DNA of 61,623 bases from Thermoprotei archaeon (GCA_021162845.1 JAGGXX010000021.1:1-61623); one strand, 5' to 3'; shown: positions 7,761 through 17,145, counted from the first letter of the stretch. Notes: generated by a model not told the origin, from the sequence alone. Program-made: numbers and translations.

Positions 7761-9722
7761 TTGCCAAGCTCTAGCAGTACCATGTTCATGGCCTTGGCCA
7801 TAATAGCGTTAGTCGTGGGCTTCGGAATAGGATATGTGGCTTCACCTGGAAAGGTGGTGGAGAAAGTCGTAGAGAAGGAAGTGCCCAAGGAGGTCATTAA
7901 AACCGTATATCAGTACAAGGTGATAGAACCTGATATCGTAGTGGCCTATAAGGGGATGCGCGAGATACCTTCCGATGAGTTATATCCATACTCCAACATA
8001 AACCCGGCCTTATATAAGGATCCATACCTCTCGGCGGTCATAATCGCGGCTAAGTACGAAACAGACCCTGTATTAAGGGAGAAGCTTTACAATATAGTAC
8101 AGCGTCTGAGCAATGACCTCCTGCCATGCATCTGGCTCGGTCAGCGCTTGAGGTTCGATCCTGTCTGGAGCTGGGTTCACGGTTATACTTACCACCCCTT
8201 ACACATATACAAGTTCAACTACGTATGGAAGGACAAGGGATCCCCACGCGAGGACACTTTCATATACCTGAGCGGGCTCGAGCCTAGGTCATTGGATCCA
8301 GCTGTGAGCTACGAAGGGCCGGGCTGGCTGAACATGCATCAGATCTACGAGACGCTGGTGACCTATCCTATAAACAGGACAGATTACGTGATCCCCTGCT
8401 TGGCTGTGGCTTGGGCTTACAAGCCCGATGGCATGGAGTGGTACTTCGTCATAAGGGGCAACGTCGTGTTCTATGATCCGTGGGAGAACAAGACCTATCC
8501 TCTCACCCCAGAGGACGTGGAGTTCTCCATCGAGCGCGTCATAACAATGAAGTTCGGGCCAAGCTGGATCCTCTCCCAGTTCATAGACGATGTCGAAGTA
8601 ATCACTGAGGATGAATTTAAGCAAGTGCTTTCCTCCGGCCTACAGACATACCTAAAGGATAAGACCGCCACGGTTAAGAGTTTAGAGGACCTCCTCAAGT
8701 TCTTCAACTACGATGGTCCAATAGCAGGCTACGTGAAGTTCAAGCTATCTAAGCCTTACGGTGCGGTATTGGCCTGTTTAGCCTCTACACCAGGTTCGAT
8801 AGTCTGTAAGGACTATGTATTGAAATATGGCGAGGTAAAGCCTAACACAGAGCATGAGCGAATGTATGAGTACCCAGTTGGCACGGGCCCCTTCTACTTA
8901 GTGAAATGGGAGCATAACCAGCAGTTAATCCTCAAGCCAAACCCATACTACTGGGGGTCTCCCAAGCCCAAGCTTAAGACAGTCATCTACAAGGTGGTCC
9001 CTGATCCAAACACCAGGATCCTCCTGCTGAAGAAGGGCGATGCTGATGTCGCAGAGATACCCTCGAATTTACTCGGCAAGCTAAAGGGCGTCTCCATGGA
9101 GTATAACGGTAAGAAGTATGAGCTCAGAGTGGTTAACGTTGGTCTGACATTTGGCATCGTATATATAGTACCCAACGCTCAAAAGGAGCCATTTAACAAC
9201 GTCTACGTCAGAAAAGCCCTAGCCTATGCTATACCCTACGAGCAGATATACCTCGGTGCCTACAACAACACCATCGTATGGCTGCCTGGCGTCTTGCCTA
9301 AGGGCATGATGGGCTTCACCGATGAAGGCATAACGAAGTACACGTACAACATAACTAAGGCCAAAGAACTGTTAGCTAAGGCCGGTTATCCAAATGGCTT
9401 AAACATGGAGATAACGATGTTGCTCGTCGAGGGCATCAAGGAGTGGGAGATAGCCGCTACCGTATTGCAACAGGCATGGAAAGAGCTGGGCATAACCCTC
9501 AAGATAGAGACCAAGTCGTGGCCCGTCGTCGATAAGAAGATAGAGAGCGGCGACTTTGACATCTACATAATGGGCTGGGGGCCAGATTACCTAGATCCCG
9601 ATGACTATGCTTATCCGCTGGCCACGGGTGGCTACGACTTCGATAGGGTAGTGGCCTTTAGAATAACGCAGAGTAACGTCTACAACATTACGGGCGGGCT
9701 AATATATGTGGGAGGTAGTTAG
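7761..9722 (+). CDS. Family 5 (oligopeptide-type) ABC substrate-binding protein with apparently permuted domain order
   Basis: A 653-residue extracytoplasmic binding protein of the Dpp/Opp class, with an N-terminal membrane anchor (about 8-27) and a VVEKVVEKEV coiled spacer. The usual mature N-terminus (FIYLSGLEPRSLDPAVSYEG, then the YETL and VEFSIERV motifs) begins only at about residue 163. Residues 76-157 instead look like the usual C-terminal part: YSNINPALYKDPYL, KYETDPVLREKLYNIVQRL, PCIWLGQ, WSWVHGYTYHP. The protein ends just after GWGPDYLDPDDYAYPLA, where that same C-terminal part would normally follow. TTG 7761 follows GAGGTG. It is first in an operon with two permeases and two ATPases. 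Confidence 0.85.
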   Translation: MPSSSSTMFMALAIIALVVGFGIGYVASPGKVVEKVVEKEVPKEVIKTVYQYKVIEPDIVVAYKGMREIPSDELYPYSNINPALYKDPYLSAVIIAAKYETDPVLREKLYNIVQRLSNDLLPCIWLGQRLRFDPVWSWVHGYTYHPLHIYKFNYVWKDKGSPREDTFIYLSGLEPRSLDPAVSYEGPGWLNMHQIYETLVTYPINRTDYVIPCLAVAWAYKPDGMEWYFVIRGNVVFYDPWENKTYPLTPEDVEFSIERVITMKFGPSWILSQFIDDVEVITEDEFKQVLSSGLQTYLKDKTATVKSLEDLLKFFNYDGPIAGYVKFKLSKPYGAVLACLASTPGSIVCKDYVLKYGEVKPNTEHERMYEYPVGTGPFYLVKWEHNQQLILKPNPYYWGSPKPKLKTVIYKVVPDPNTRILLLKKGDADVAEIPSNLLGKLKGVSMEYNGKKYELRVVNVGLTFGIVYIVPNAQKEPFNNVYVRKALAYAIPYEQIYLGAYNNTIVWLPGVLPKGMMGFTDEGITKYTYNITKAKELLAKAGYPNGLNMEITMLLVEGIKEWEIAATVLQQAWKELGITLKIETKSWPVVDKKIESGDFDIYIMGWGPDYLDPDDYAYPLATGGYDFDRVVAFRITQSNVYNITGGLIYVGGS

Positions 9723-9768
9723 CGTTGTTCCTTAAATAGATCCCATAATTTTTTCGAGGTGTTTTATC

Positions 9769-10773
9769 ATGGCCGAGTTAAAATATTATATAATCCGTCG
9801 TATCCTCACGTTCCTCCCTACCTTAATAGGCTTAACCCTCATAACGTTTGTAGTCTCCATGTTAGTCCCTGGAAATCCCGCCCGTCTCTGGGCTGGCGGA
9901 ATTAAGGCTAGCCCAGAGGTAATAGAGGCTGTGAAGAAGAGATATCATCTTGATGAGCCTCTTTACATGCAGTATTATTACTATTTAAGGAATCTCCTAA
10001 GGGGCGACCTCGGGGTATCTCCCCTTACCCATCGCCCTGTTATAACCGATATAATGTCCTATTTCCCTGCTACTGTGGAGCTGGCGATATTCGCCGAGCT
10101 CTTAGTCATCTTGATGGGTATTCCATTGGGGATAATATCCGCGCTCAAGAGGGATAGCGTTATAGATCATGCCGTAAGGGTATTCTCCCTAATAGGGGTC
10201 TCCGTTCCCGTCTTCTGGTTAGGTTTGATGCTACAATGGCTATTCTATTATTATCTCGGTTGGTTACCCGCGGGTGGACGAGGGCCAGCACCTCCCAGAA
10301 TCTACACTAAGCTTTACGTGCTTGATAGCCTGCTTTGTGGCCGCTGGGATCTATTCTGGAGTAATGTAGCCCACATAATATTGCCCGCTTTTACTCTAGC
10401 TTACATAGGAGTCGGCATGGTGGCTAGGGTGACGCGCTCTAGTGTTCTCGATGTGCTTTCCTCTGATTTCGTGATATTCCTTAACGTCAAAGGGCTGAGC
10501 AGGCTATCCGTATTAAGGCATGTAATTAAGAACGCGCTTGTACCTATAGTCACGATCTTAGGTCTTGAATTCGGCGGGTTACTCGGGGGAGCTGTGATAA
10601 CGGAGACCATATTCTTCTGGCCGGGGATAGGAAGGTATGCGGTTCAAGGCATAAACAGCTTGGATTTCCCTGCGATCATGGGCGTCACCGTACTGATAGG
10701 TCTTATATACATAATTGTGAACTTAGCCGTGGATCTTCTATACGCGGTTATAGATCCTCGGGTGAGACTGTGA
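9769..10773 (+). CDS. Oligopeptide-type ABC transporter permease, DppB-like
   Basis: A 334-residue inner-membrane permease of the DppB/OppB class, with six membrane helices, a conserved start (IIRRILTFLPTLIGLTLITF) and MLVPGNPARLWAG after the first helix. The cytoplasmic EAA-type loop that contacts the ATPase is LNVKGLSRLSVLRHVIKNAL, and the end IDPRVRL is typical. GAGGTG precedes the ATG. It overlaps the next permease gene by GTGA, so the two are translationally coupled and pair as a heterodimeric channel. Confidence 0.93.
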   Translation: MAELKYYIIRRILTFLPTLIGLTLITFVVSMLVPGNPARLWAGGIKASPEVIEAVKKRYHLDEPLYMQYYYYLRNLLRGDLGVSPLTHRPVITDIMSYFPATVELAIFAELLVILMGIPLGIISALKRDSVIDHAVRVFSLIGVSVPVFWLGLMLQWLFYYYLGWLPAGGRGPAPPRIYTKLYVLDSLLCGRWDLFWSNVAHIILPAFTLAYIGVGMVARVTRSSVLDVLSSDFVIFLNVKGLSRLSVLRHVIKNALVPIVTILGLEFGGLLGGAVITETIFFWPGIGRYAVQGINSLDFPAIMGVTVLIGLIYIIVNLAVDLLYAVIDPRVRL

Positions 10774-11702
10774 AGCCACTTCAGTCCTCCAGAATAGGCC
10801 AGTACCTGGAGAGGAATAGGGCCAAGATCGAGGAATGGAAGCTGACGCTAAAGGTTCTGCTGAGATCTCCCTCCGCTGTCTGTGGGCTGGTCTTAGTACT
10901 GCTCTTCCTGTTCATGGCGGTATTCGGCCCGTATATCTCGCCCAGTGATCCATACAAAATAGACTTTGCAAAACGCCTTAGGCCCCCTAGTTCTGGAAAC
11001 CCCTTCGGTACGGACGAGTATGGGCGCGATTTACTAAGCCGCGTACTACATGGCGCTAGGGTATCACTTATCGTTGGCATAGTTACTTTAGCTATATGTG
11101 TGCCAGTTGGGGTGGTGTTGGGCCTGATAGCGGGATATTTCGGTGGTGTGGTCGACGAGGTCATAATGAGGGTAACGGACATATTCCTGGCGTTCCCAGC
11201 TCTAGTATTAGCCATGGCACTTAGCGTGGCAATGGGAAGCGGCCTAATGACCGTGATGATTGCGCTGGCTGTCGTATGGTGGCCCGCATATGTGAGGATC
11301 ACAAGAGGTCAAGTCCTTAGCGTGCGGGAGAACTTATTCATAGAAGCGGCTAAGGCTATGGGTATAAGCGACTTCTGGATCATCGCTAGGCATATACTCC
11401 CCAACGTTCTCTCACCGATAATAGTTATAGCGACCATGGATATGGGTGCTGTCATCCTAACGGCGGCGGCCCTTTCCTTCATAGGGCTTGGTGCGCAGCC
11501 ACCGACCCCTGAGTGGGGAAGACTAGTAGCTGATGGTCAGCCCTATTTCCCTGAATGTTGGTGGTACGTCTTCTTCCCCGGTATAGCGATATTCCTCACG
11601 GTCCTGGGCTTTAACCTATTAGGGGATGGAATTCGTGATGCTCTTGATCCTAAGATAAGGAGACGACTTGAGTTTAAGTCCGCAGAAGGTGAATCACAAT
11701 GA
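10770..11702 (+). CDS. Oligopeptide-type ABC transporter permease, DppC-like
   Basis: A 310-residue partner permease of the DppC/OppC class. It shows the N-terminal cytoplasmic helix, first membrane segment, the NPFGTDEYGRDLLSRVLHGAR motif, the EAA loop EAAKAMGISDFWIIARHILPN and the end LGDGIRDALDPKIRRR. The start is GTG 10770 inside the stop of the DppB gene. The stop overlaps the following ATPase gene by ATGA. The tight coupling implies stoichiometric synthesis. Confidence 0.93.
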   Translation: MKPLQSSRIGQYLERNRAKIEEWKLTLKVLLRSPSAVCGLVLVLLFLFMAVFGPYISPSDPYKIDFAKRLRPPSSGNPFGTDEYGRDLLSRVLHGARVSLIVGIVTLAICVPVGVVLGLIAGYFGGVVDEVIMRVTDIFLAFPALVLAMALSVAMGSGLMTVMIALAVVWWPAYVRITRGQVLSVRENLFIEAAKAMGISDFWIIARHILPNVLSPIIVIATMDMGAVILTAAALSFIGLGAQPPTPEWGRLVADGQPYFPECWWYVFFPGIAIFLTVLGFNLLGDGIRDALDPKIRRRLEFKSAEGESQ

Positions 11703-12670
11703 GAGGAGGAGATGAAATACTGAGAATTGAGGGCTTATGCGTTTACTTCTACACATACGCAGGAGTCGTTAGGGCTGTTGAAGATCTTAATCTAACCATA
11801 TACCGTGGTGAGACGTTCGCTTTAGTGGGTGAGACGGGGTGCGGTAAATCGGTGACCATGAGAGCTGTCCTAAGGTTAGTGCCCCCTCCAGGTCGAATAG
11901 TCAAGGGCCGAATAATCTTCGACGGAGTTGACTTACTCAAGTTACCGGAAAAGGAGATGAGGAAGATCCGAGGGTCGAAGATCTCGATGGTGTTCCAAGA
12001 CCCTAATACGGCGCTAGATCCCCTTTATACTGCTGGTTATCAGACCACGGAGACCATACTCGCTCATAGGAAGGTATCAAAGAAGTCCGCATGGCAAAGA
12101 GCCCTTGAGCTCTTTAAGGTAGTCGAGATCCCAGAGCCGAAGCGCAGGTTAAGGGCATATCCACATGAGCTAAGCGGTGGCATGAAGCAGAGAGTGGTCA
12201 CCAGTATCGCGCTCTCACTGAATCCTAAGCTCTTGATAGCCGATGAACCGACTACGGCATTAGATGTGACCATACAAGCTCAGATCCTGGAATTGCTTCG
12301 TGATCTGCAACGAAAATACGGCGTCACATTAGTCATGATAACCCATAACATGGGCGTTGTGGCAGATATGGCCGATAGGGTAGCCGTGATGTACGCGGGA
12401 TCTGTGGTTGAGGTAGCGGACGTCTATGAGCTCTTCGGTAATCCACTACATCCCTATACCAAAGGCCTCCTCAGGGCTATACCTAGTCTTACTAGCAGAA
12501 ATGAGCGCCTCCAATCGATCCCCGGTACCGTACCTAACATGATAAGGCCCCCTCCTGGGTGTAAATTCCACCCGAGATGCGAGTACGCAATGGATGTATG
12601 CAAGCGTGAGCGACCGAGAATGATCGATATGGGCAAAGGGCATTTAGTAGCCTGTCACCTATACTCATGA
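11699..12670 (+). CDS. Oligopeptide-type ABC transporter ATPase, DppD-like
   Basis: A 323-residue nucleotide-binding subunit. Walker A is GETGCGKS, the signature is LSGGMKQR, Walker B with catalytic Glu is LLIADEPTTALD, and the switch histidine lies in MITHNMG. The C-terminal extension has the four cysteines of the oligopeptide family (CKFHPRCEYAMDVCKRE then VACHLYS), which hold a [4Fe-4S] cluster in studied relatives. It forms a heterodimer with the next gene's product. Confidence 0.94.
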   Translation: MRGGDEILRIEGLCVYFYTYAGVVRAVEDLNLTIYRGETFALVGETGCGKSVTMRAVLRLVPPPGRIVKGRIIFDGVDLLKLPEKEMRKIRGSKISMVFQDPNTALDPLYTAGYQTTETILAHRKVSKKSAWQRALELFKVVEIPEPKRRLRAYPHELSGGMKQRVVTSIALSLNPKLLIADEPTTALDVTIQAQILELLRDLQRKYGVTLVMITHNMGVVADMADRVAVMYAGSVVEVADVYELFGNPLHPYTKGLLRAIPSLTSRNERLQSIPGTVPNMIRPPPGCKFHPRCEYAMDVCKRERPRMIDMGKGHLVACHLYS

Positions 12671-12683
12671 AGGTGAGCTACCG

Positions 12684-13649
12684 ATGAACCCCTTAGTACA
12701 GATCAAAGGTCTGAGGAAGCTCTTCCCCGTGAGGAAGTTATTCATAAACATGGGCTATGTGTATGCAGTTGACGGCGTCACACTGGATATCTTTAAAGGT
12801 GAGACGCTCGGGTTAGTAGGCGAGTCCGGATGTGGTAAAACTACCCTTGGCAGGCTAGTTCTACGCTTAATAGAGCCCACTAGTGGTGACGTATTATACG
12901 ATGGGAAGAACGTCTACAGGCTGAAGGGGAAGGAGCTTAAGGAATTCCGAAGACGGGCTCAGATAGTCTTTCAGGACCCATATTCCTCACTGGATCCGAG
13001 GATGACGGTCTACGACATAATCCTCGAGCCGATTAAAGCTCATAAAATTGACGTAGGAGACCCGAGGGATTTCGTCCTCTCGTTACTAGAGGAGGTGGGC
13101 CTAAAGGAAGAACACCTCTTCCGATACCCTCATGAGTTCAGCGGTGGGCAGAGGCAGAGGATAGCGATAGCTAGGGCGCTTGCCCTTAACCCAGAGTTCA
13201 TGGTCCTCGATGAGCCTACATCATCGCTTGATGTATCCGTCCAGGCCCAGATATTGAACACATTAAAGGACCTCCAATCGGAAAGGGAGCTCACGTACCT
13301 CTTCATATCACATGATCTAGGTGTTGTTAAGTATATGAGTGATAGGATAGCCGTCATGTACCTAGGGAAGATAGTCGAATTAGCCGATGCTGATGAGCTC
13401 TTCGAGAACCCGCTTCATCCATATACGCAAGTATTGCTCTCGGCACTACCCATCCCGGATCCCGTTAGGATGCGCTCGAGGAAGAGAATAATTCCAAGGG
13501 GAGAGCCCCCGAGCCCGATAAACCCCCCGTCAGGTTGTAGATTCCACCCAAGATGCCACATGGCGAAGGAAGTATGTGCCGAAAAGGAGCCTCAACTCGT
13601 TAGGTTGGATGGAGGCCATTGGGTCGCCTGTCACCTATACTCAGATTGA
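12684..13649 (+). CDS. Oligopeptide-type ABC transporter ATPase, DppF-like
   Basis: A 321-residue second ATPase. Walker A is GESGCGKTT, the signature FSGGQRQR, Walker B FMVLDEPTSSLD, and the switch histidine is in FISHDLG. The C-terminal cysteine set CRFHPRCHMAKEVC plus VACHLYSD repeats that of DppD. The ATG follows GGTGAGCT 14 bases after the DppD stop. All motifs are intact, so this pair could also energise the ATPase-less permeases at 40-42 kb. Its last 50 bases overlap a gene on the opposite strand. Confidence 0.94.
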   Translation: MNPLVQIKGLRKLFPVRKLFINMGYVYAVDGVTLDIFKGETLGLVGESGCGKTTLGRLVLRLIEPTSGDVLYDGKNVYRLKGKELKEFRRRAQIVFQDPYSSLDPRMTVYDIILEPIKAHKIDVGDPRDFVLSLLEEVGLKEEHLFRYPHEFSGGQRQRIAIARALALNPEFMVLDEPTSSLDVSVQAQILNTLKDLQSERELTYLFISHDLGVVKYMSDRIAVMYLGKIVELADADELFENPLHPYTQVLLSALPIPDPVRMRSRKRIIPRGEPPSPINPPSGCRFHPRCHMAKEVCAEKEPQLVRLDGGHWVACHLYSD

Positions 13650-14244
13650 ATATGCGCTGAGCCTCCCTTCTGAAGCCCTCGTCTAGGCGGAGCAGTACGT
13701 TATAGATCTTGGCGTAAACCTCGTCTTGGCCCTTAACGGGAAGGAACTTAATATTACTTTTATCCACCAGGATCCTTAAGGGGATCCATTTAGTCATCCC
13801 CTCCTTCACCTCTTTGGCTTCGTTCACTTCAAGCCTCTTTAATACGTCCCTCGCTATCCTCCCCTCAAGGAAGACGTTTCTTCGTATGTCCTCTATCTTC
13901 CTCTTAGCTAGAGCCCAGGGGATAACCCCTAAGGCCACGGCACTTCTCAAGAGCGAATGAGATGCTCTTATGCTCCTAAGTCCATCCGAAATCAACTCCT
14001 CTGATTTTCTGAGTCCTTCTTTAAGAACCTCCAGAACCTTCCAAGCTTCTGCTTTCCCATCTGGCAATCGAAGGATCTCTCCTGAAGGTTCATAGCAGAA
14101 CTCCTCTACATCCTTCCTCACGAGGAGTACCGCGTAGAGGGGATCACTAAGTCTTGATATGAAATAGGCATCTACGTACAGCTTCTTAACTTCCCGGTTT
14201 TTAGCACGATATATGATCTCCTTGTAAGGGATTAAGATGATCAT
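13600..14244 (-). CDS. Hypothetical protein co-encoded with homoserine kinase
   Basis: A 214-residue, helix-rich, charged soluble protein that I do not recognise. Its ATG overlaps the homoserine kinase stop (ATGA-type coupling), which supports a real gene. Its 3' end runs 50 bases into dppF on the other strand, so the last residues may be less reliable. The first 50 residues form a beta-rich stretch (MIILIPYKEIIYRAKN then ISRLSDPLYAVLLVRKDVE). The rest is predicted helix with many Arg, Lys and Glu. No catalytic motif was seen. Confidence 0.6.
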   Translation of the reverse strand: MIILIPYKEIIYRAKNREVKKLYVDAYFISRLSDPLYAVLLVRKDVEEFCYEPSGEILRLPDGKAEAWKVLEVLKEGLRKSEELISDGLRSIRASHSLLRSAVALGVIPWALAKRKIEDIRRNVFLEGRIARDVLKRLEVNEAKEVKEGMTKWIPLRILVDKSNIKFLPVKGQDEVYAKIYNVLLRLDEGFRREAQRIFNLSIGDRRPNGLHPT

Positions 14245-15218
14245 CGATGCACACCGAGGGATGACGTACTCAAGCTTATATCTCGTTCTTTAACCGCGCC
14301 CCTTTCATCGGGTTCTGTCATGATAACCTCCCCTCTCCATTTTAATAGGCTGAGATATCGCTCTATCCTCTCCTTAACTTCTATCGCCTCTTCAGCTCGC
14401 GTTATAATAAACATCGAAGGTCCAGCTCCGGAGATGTTAACTCCTAATCCGCCGGCTTTAAGGGCTTCTCGTTTGATCTCTTGGTAATGCGGTATGAATT
14501 TACTCCTGGCCTTCTCAATTACCCCTCCTCGGTTAATTGCCCGTCCGAGCTCTTCCACATCACCTCTCATAAGACCTACCATGAACTCTACCGCCGCGCT
14601 ATTGTGCTCCACCATGTCGTTCAGGGCTATGCTTCGCGGTAGGACACTTCGCATACTTCTCGTCTTCTCCCTCGTGGTTCTCATCTTAGGTTTGAGGATT
14701 ATTATCTTTAGTCCTTTAGGCGGATCGAGTCTTACCACTCTTAATGGCTTTCGGTTCGTTATGAGAATCATTCCCCCGAGTAAGCTGGCCGATACATTGT
14801 CGTAATGAGGTACTCCCGCGGCTGCTCTTTCTCCTTCTCCTGCTGCTCTGATTAATACCTCAGTAGAGAGTCTCCCTTCGAAGGTCTCATTTACCGCCAT
14901 GGCGGTAGCTGCAGCTGTAGCTGCCGAGGACCCAAGTCCAACCCCTACTTCCACTCCTTTGAAGACGCTAATTCGAACGCCCACTACATCCTTGAGTCCA
15001 AGTTCCGATAACACGGCTTCTGCCGCATAATAGGCGGTATTGCCTTTTCCGCTTGGCACTTCTTTACACTGTGAAACGACCTCGATCTTAGGTTCGTCTA
15101 TGGGTTCAGCCACTACTGTATCTCGAGTGCATCTTACCGCAAGTGCAGCTAAATCGAAGAGGCACCCTAAATTGGCTATGCTAGCTGGGGCTGAGACTAT
15201 CACCCTTTCCCCTCTCAT
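14241..15218 (-). CDS. thrB: Homoserine kinase (GHMP kinase family)
   Basis: ThrB phosphorylates homoserine in threonine synthesis. The GHMP kinase motifs are clear: SAPASIANLGCLFD at the N-terminus, the phosphate loop GVGLGSSAATAAATA, the PHYDNVSASLLGG segment and the C-terminal GVNISGAGPSMFI. Length (325 residues) fits the family, with a short charged tail. The ANLGCxFD form of motif 1 separates homoserine kinases from mevalonate-type GHMP enzymes. It is followed with a 4-base overlap by an unknown gene. No threonine synthase is in the window. Confidence 0.9.
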   Translation of the reverse strand: MRGERVIVSAPASIANLGCLFDLAALAVRCTRDTVVAEPIDEPKIEVVSQCKEVPSGKGNTAYYAAEAVLSELGLKDVVGVRISVFKGVEVGVGLGSSAATAAATAMAVNETFEGRLSTEVLIRAAGEGERAAAGVPHYDNVSASLLGGMILITNRKPLRVVRLDPPKGLKIIILKPKMRTTREKTRSMRSVLPRSIALNDMVEHNSAAVEFMVGLMRGDVEELGRAINRGGVIEKARSKFIPHYQEIKREALKAGGLGVNISGAGPSMFIITRAEEAIEVKERIERYLSLLKWRGEVIMTEPDERGAVKERDISLSTSSLGVHR

Positions 15219-15258
15219 GGCATCCCACGATATCCCTGATAGGAGTACTTCTTTATCT

Positions 15259-15588
15259 CTATGTCGCCTGTTTAGCCTCCCTACTCCATGTCGTGAGCTC
15301 AGCTCCTATTCTGCCAAACGCCGAACCGGCTGCTATGAAGGATAGCGAAAGAGCGTATCCCGCACCTACGTTAAGCACCTCCTTAGGCAATACGCCGACT
15401 TCGATCTCCGTTTTCATGCCTCCTGGCAATATTAGAGGGCTCTTGAACGTTATGTCCTCCCTAAATAAGTCTGGGGGCGGAGTTCTTCCTGTCATAATTG
15501 AGAAGGCCATATACAGGCCTGTTGAGATCAATATTATCCCCGCTATCAGCAAGGAATAGCCGATGATCGAGCTCACGTTATACGCCAT
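15259..15588 (-). CDS. Small membrane protein, two transmembrane segments
   Basis: A 109-residue protein with one hydrophobic helix at about residues 9-31 (IIGYSLLIAGIILISTGLYM) and a second at about 76-94 (AGYALSLSFIAAGSAFG), separated by a 40-residue, probably external, Pro-rich beta segment. The family is not recognised. A TATA-like CTTATTTAC lies 25-30 bases before the ATG on the minus strand. It precedes thrB by 40 bases and may be in the same transcript. Confidence 0.6.
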   Translation of the reverse strand: MAYNVSSIIGYSLLIAGIILISTGLYMAFSIMTGRTPPPDLFREDITFKSPLILPGGMKTEIEVGVLPKEVLNVGAGYALSLSFIAAGSAFGRIGAELTTWSREAKQAT

Positions 15589-15667
15589 GATGGATTGGAC
15601 TCAAGGGACGTAAATAAGTCTAATGTAATGTCCTGTCTATCGCGAGCATTGTTCCAGTGAGGCCTTC

Positions 15668-17086
15668 TTAATCTAGCTTAGGCGAGTACCCATGCCTCTT
15701 ACACATATCAATGAAGTAGCGGTCAAGCTCCCTCTCAACATCACTTGGAAGCTCATCCGGCTTATGTTCTTCCAGAATCTTCCTAACGAGCTCACGTGCT
15801 CGTTTCATGAGGCTCGCTCGCTCTTTAATACTCCTGCTTAAGAGCCTAGGTATGTAGGTCTCCTGTCTCATCCATTTCAACGTATGTCTTGAGCTTAAGA
15901 AGTGCCTCCTGATATGTGCCTCCCTCAATAAGCTCATGGCTAATGTCGCCTCATCTACATCAAAGCCTTTTGCCATTCGAAATGCAATTCCGCATGCTTC
16001 GTTATCTATGAGAAGCTTCTCCATGCTTTGAGTACTTTCAAATTCCAGCATCCCCGGTCCAGATGCCACGTTTATGCCTATCATAGTTGCTAATAGCGCA
16101 CCCATGAAGGTCTCTAATCCCGCTTGATAATCTATTTCCTTAGAGTCGCTTAGGCCTACATAGGCATGAGTGGGTATGCCGTAGTACTTCCCTATCTCTA
16201 CATAGCCCATCGTTAGCAAGGCGGTCTCAGGTGTCGAGATACACGCCGTTCCCCATCTCATGTCAAACAGACATGGAGAACCCCCATATATCACCGGTGC
16301 TCCCCTTCTCGTCAATTGCGCGATCACTATTCCCGATAGCGCTTCAGCGTTATGCTGTACTAGGGCCCCCGCTATGGTAACGGGTGCGGTCGCCCCCATC
16401 TGAGGCATAGGTATTATCTCCACGGGTATCCCATAGTAAGCGCAATCCATAAGGTTCTGGGCGGTCAACCGACTCCACTTCAGGGGAGGCGAGGGGCAGA
16501 CATCGAAGATGGCTATAGGCCTAGAGGCTACGTCACCCACTACGATCTCAAGTATGTCCTTCATGTCCTGTACCCCCTCTATCGTGAAGGCGCCTGTTAT
16601 GATGGGCTTTGATGAAAGCTTCAATATCGGGTAGAGCCTCACCCTATCCCTGATCTCAAGCGGTACATCGTTGGGGATCAATGCCGTACTTTGAGCACCG
16701 ATGTATTCGAGGTAATCCACTAGCTTAGCAAAGTCAAAGAGATCTCGGAATACGGTCGGACGCGTAGTTGACTGCTTCAAGTCCAGTATCTTTATGGCTG
16801 TGGAGCCCGGATTGAAGATTACATTATCGTCCCCTATCCTCACGTAGCGCTTTCCATCCCTATAGTATAGTTTTAGGCTCTTCGGTACATAGCTGAGGCA
16901 CTGTAGTACGAGGTCCCTGGGTATCTTGGCTATCTTTCCCTCTACATGAGCTCCCCCCTCTTTCAATAATTCGAGGGCACGTACGTTATCCACGAATACG
17001 CCTACTTCCTCTAAAAGGCGCAACGATTCCTCATGAACTTCACTTACCTCCTCCTTTGAGAGAAGGCGAAGAGCTGGTCTGGCCAT
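15668..17086 (-). CDS. MttB-family (trimethylamine/betaine-type) corrinoid methyltransferase homolog, non-pyrrolysine
   Basis: A 472-residue TIM-barrel protein of the MttB superfamily (Pfam MTTB): LLSKEEVSEVHEESLRLLEE at the start, NPGSTAIKILD, the glycine-rich QMGATAPVTIAGALVQHNAE, VIYGGSPCLFDMR and the C-terminal EAHIRRHFLSSRHTL. There is no in-frame TAG, so it is the non-pyrrolysine branch, whose studied members demethylate glycine betaine or related quaternary amines with a corrinoid protein. No corrinoid protein or reactivator is encoded nearby. It could be an orphan partner of distant genes, or a different C1 enzyme. Divergent from the next gene. Confidence 0.82.
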   Translation of the reverse strand: MARPALRLLSKEEVSEVHEESLRLLEEVGVFVDNVRALELLKEGGAHVEGKIAKIPRDLVLQCLSYVPKSLKLYYRDGKRYVRIGDDNVIFNPGSTAIKILDLKQSTTRPTVFRDLFDFAKLVDYLEYIGAQSTALIPNDVPLEIRDRVRLYPILKLSSKPIITGAFTIEGVQDMKDILEIVVGDVASRPIAIFDVCPSPPLKWSRLTAQNLMDCAYYGIPVEIIPMPQMGATAPVTIAGALVQHNAEALSGIVIAQLTRRGAPVIYGGSPCLFDMRWGTACISTPETALLTMGYVEIGKYYGIPTHAYVGLSDSKEIDYQAGLETFMGALLATMIGINVASGPGMLEFESTQSMEKLLIDNEACGIAFRMAKGFDVDEATLAMSLLREAHIRRHFLSSRHTLKWMRQETYIPRLLSRSIKERASLMKRARELVRKILEEHKPDELPSDVERELDRYFIDMCKRHGYSPKLD

Positions 17087-17145
17087 GTTCTCTAACTCCT
17101 GAGAATCACTAATATACGTTCCGTCATGAGTTCGGTCTCGGGTGT

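Noticed and set aside
15668-17086. Possible pyrrolysine-containing methyltransferase
   Set aside because: The frame has no internal TAG and no pyl genes or tRNA-Pyl are visible.
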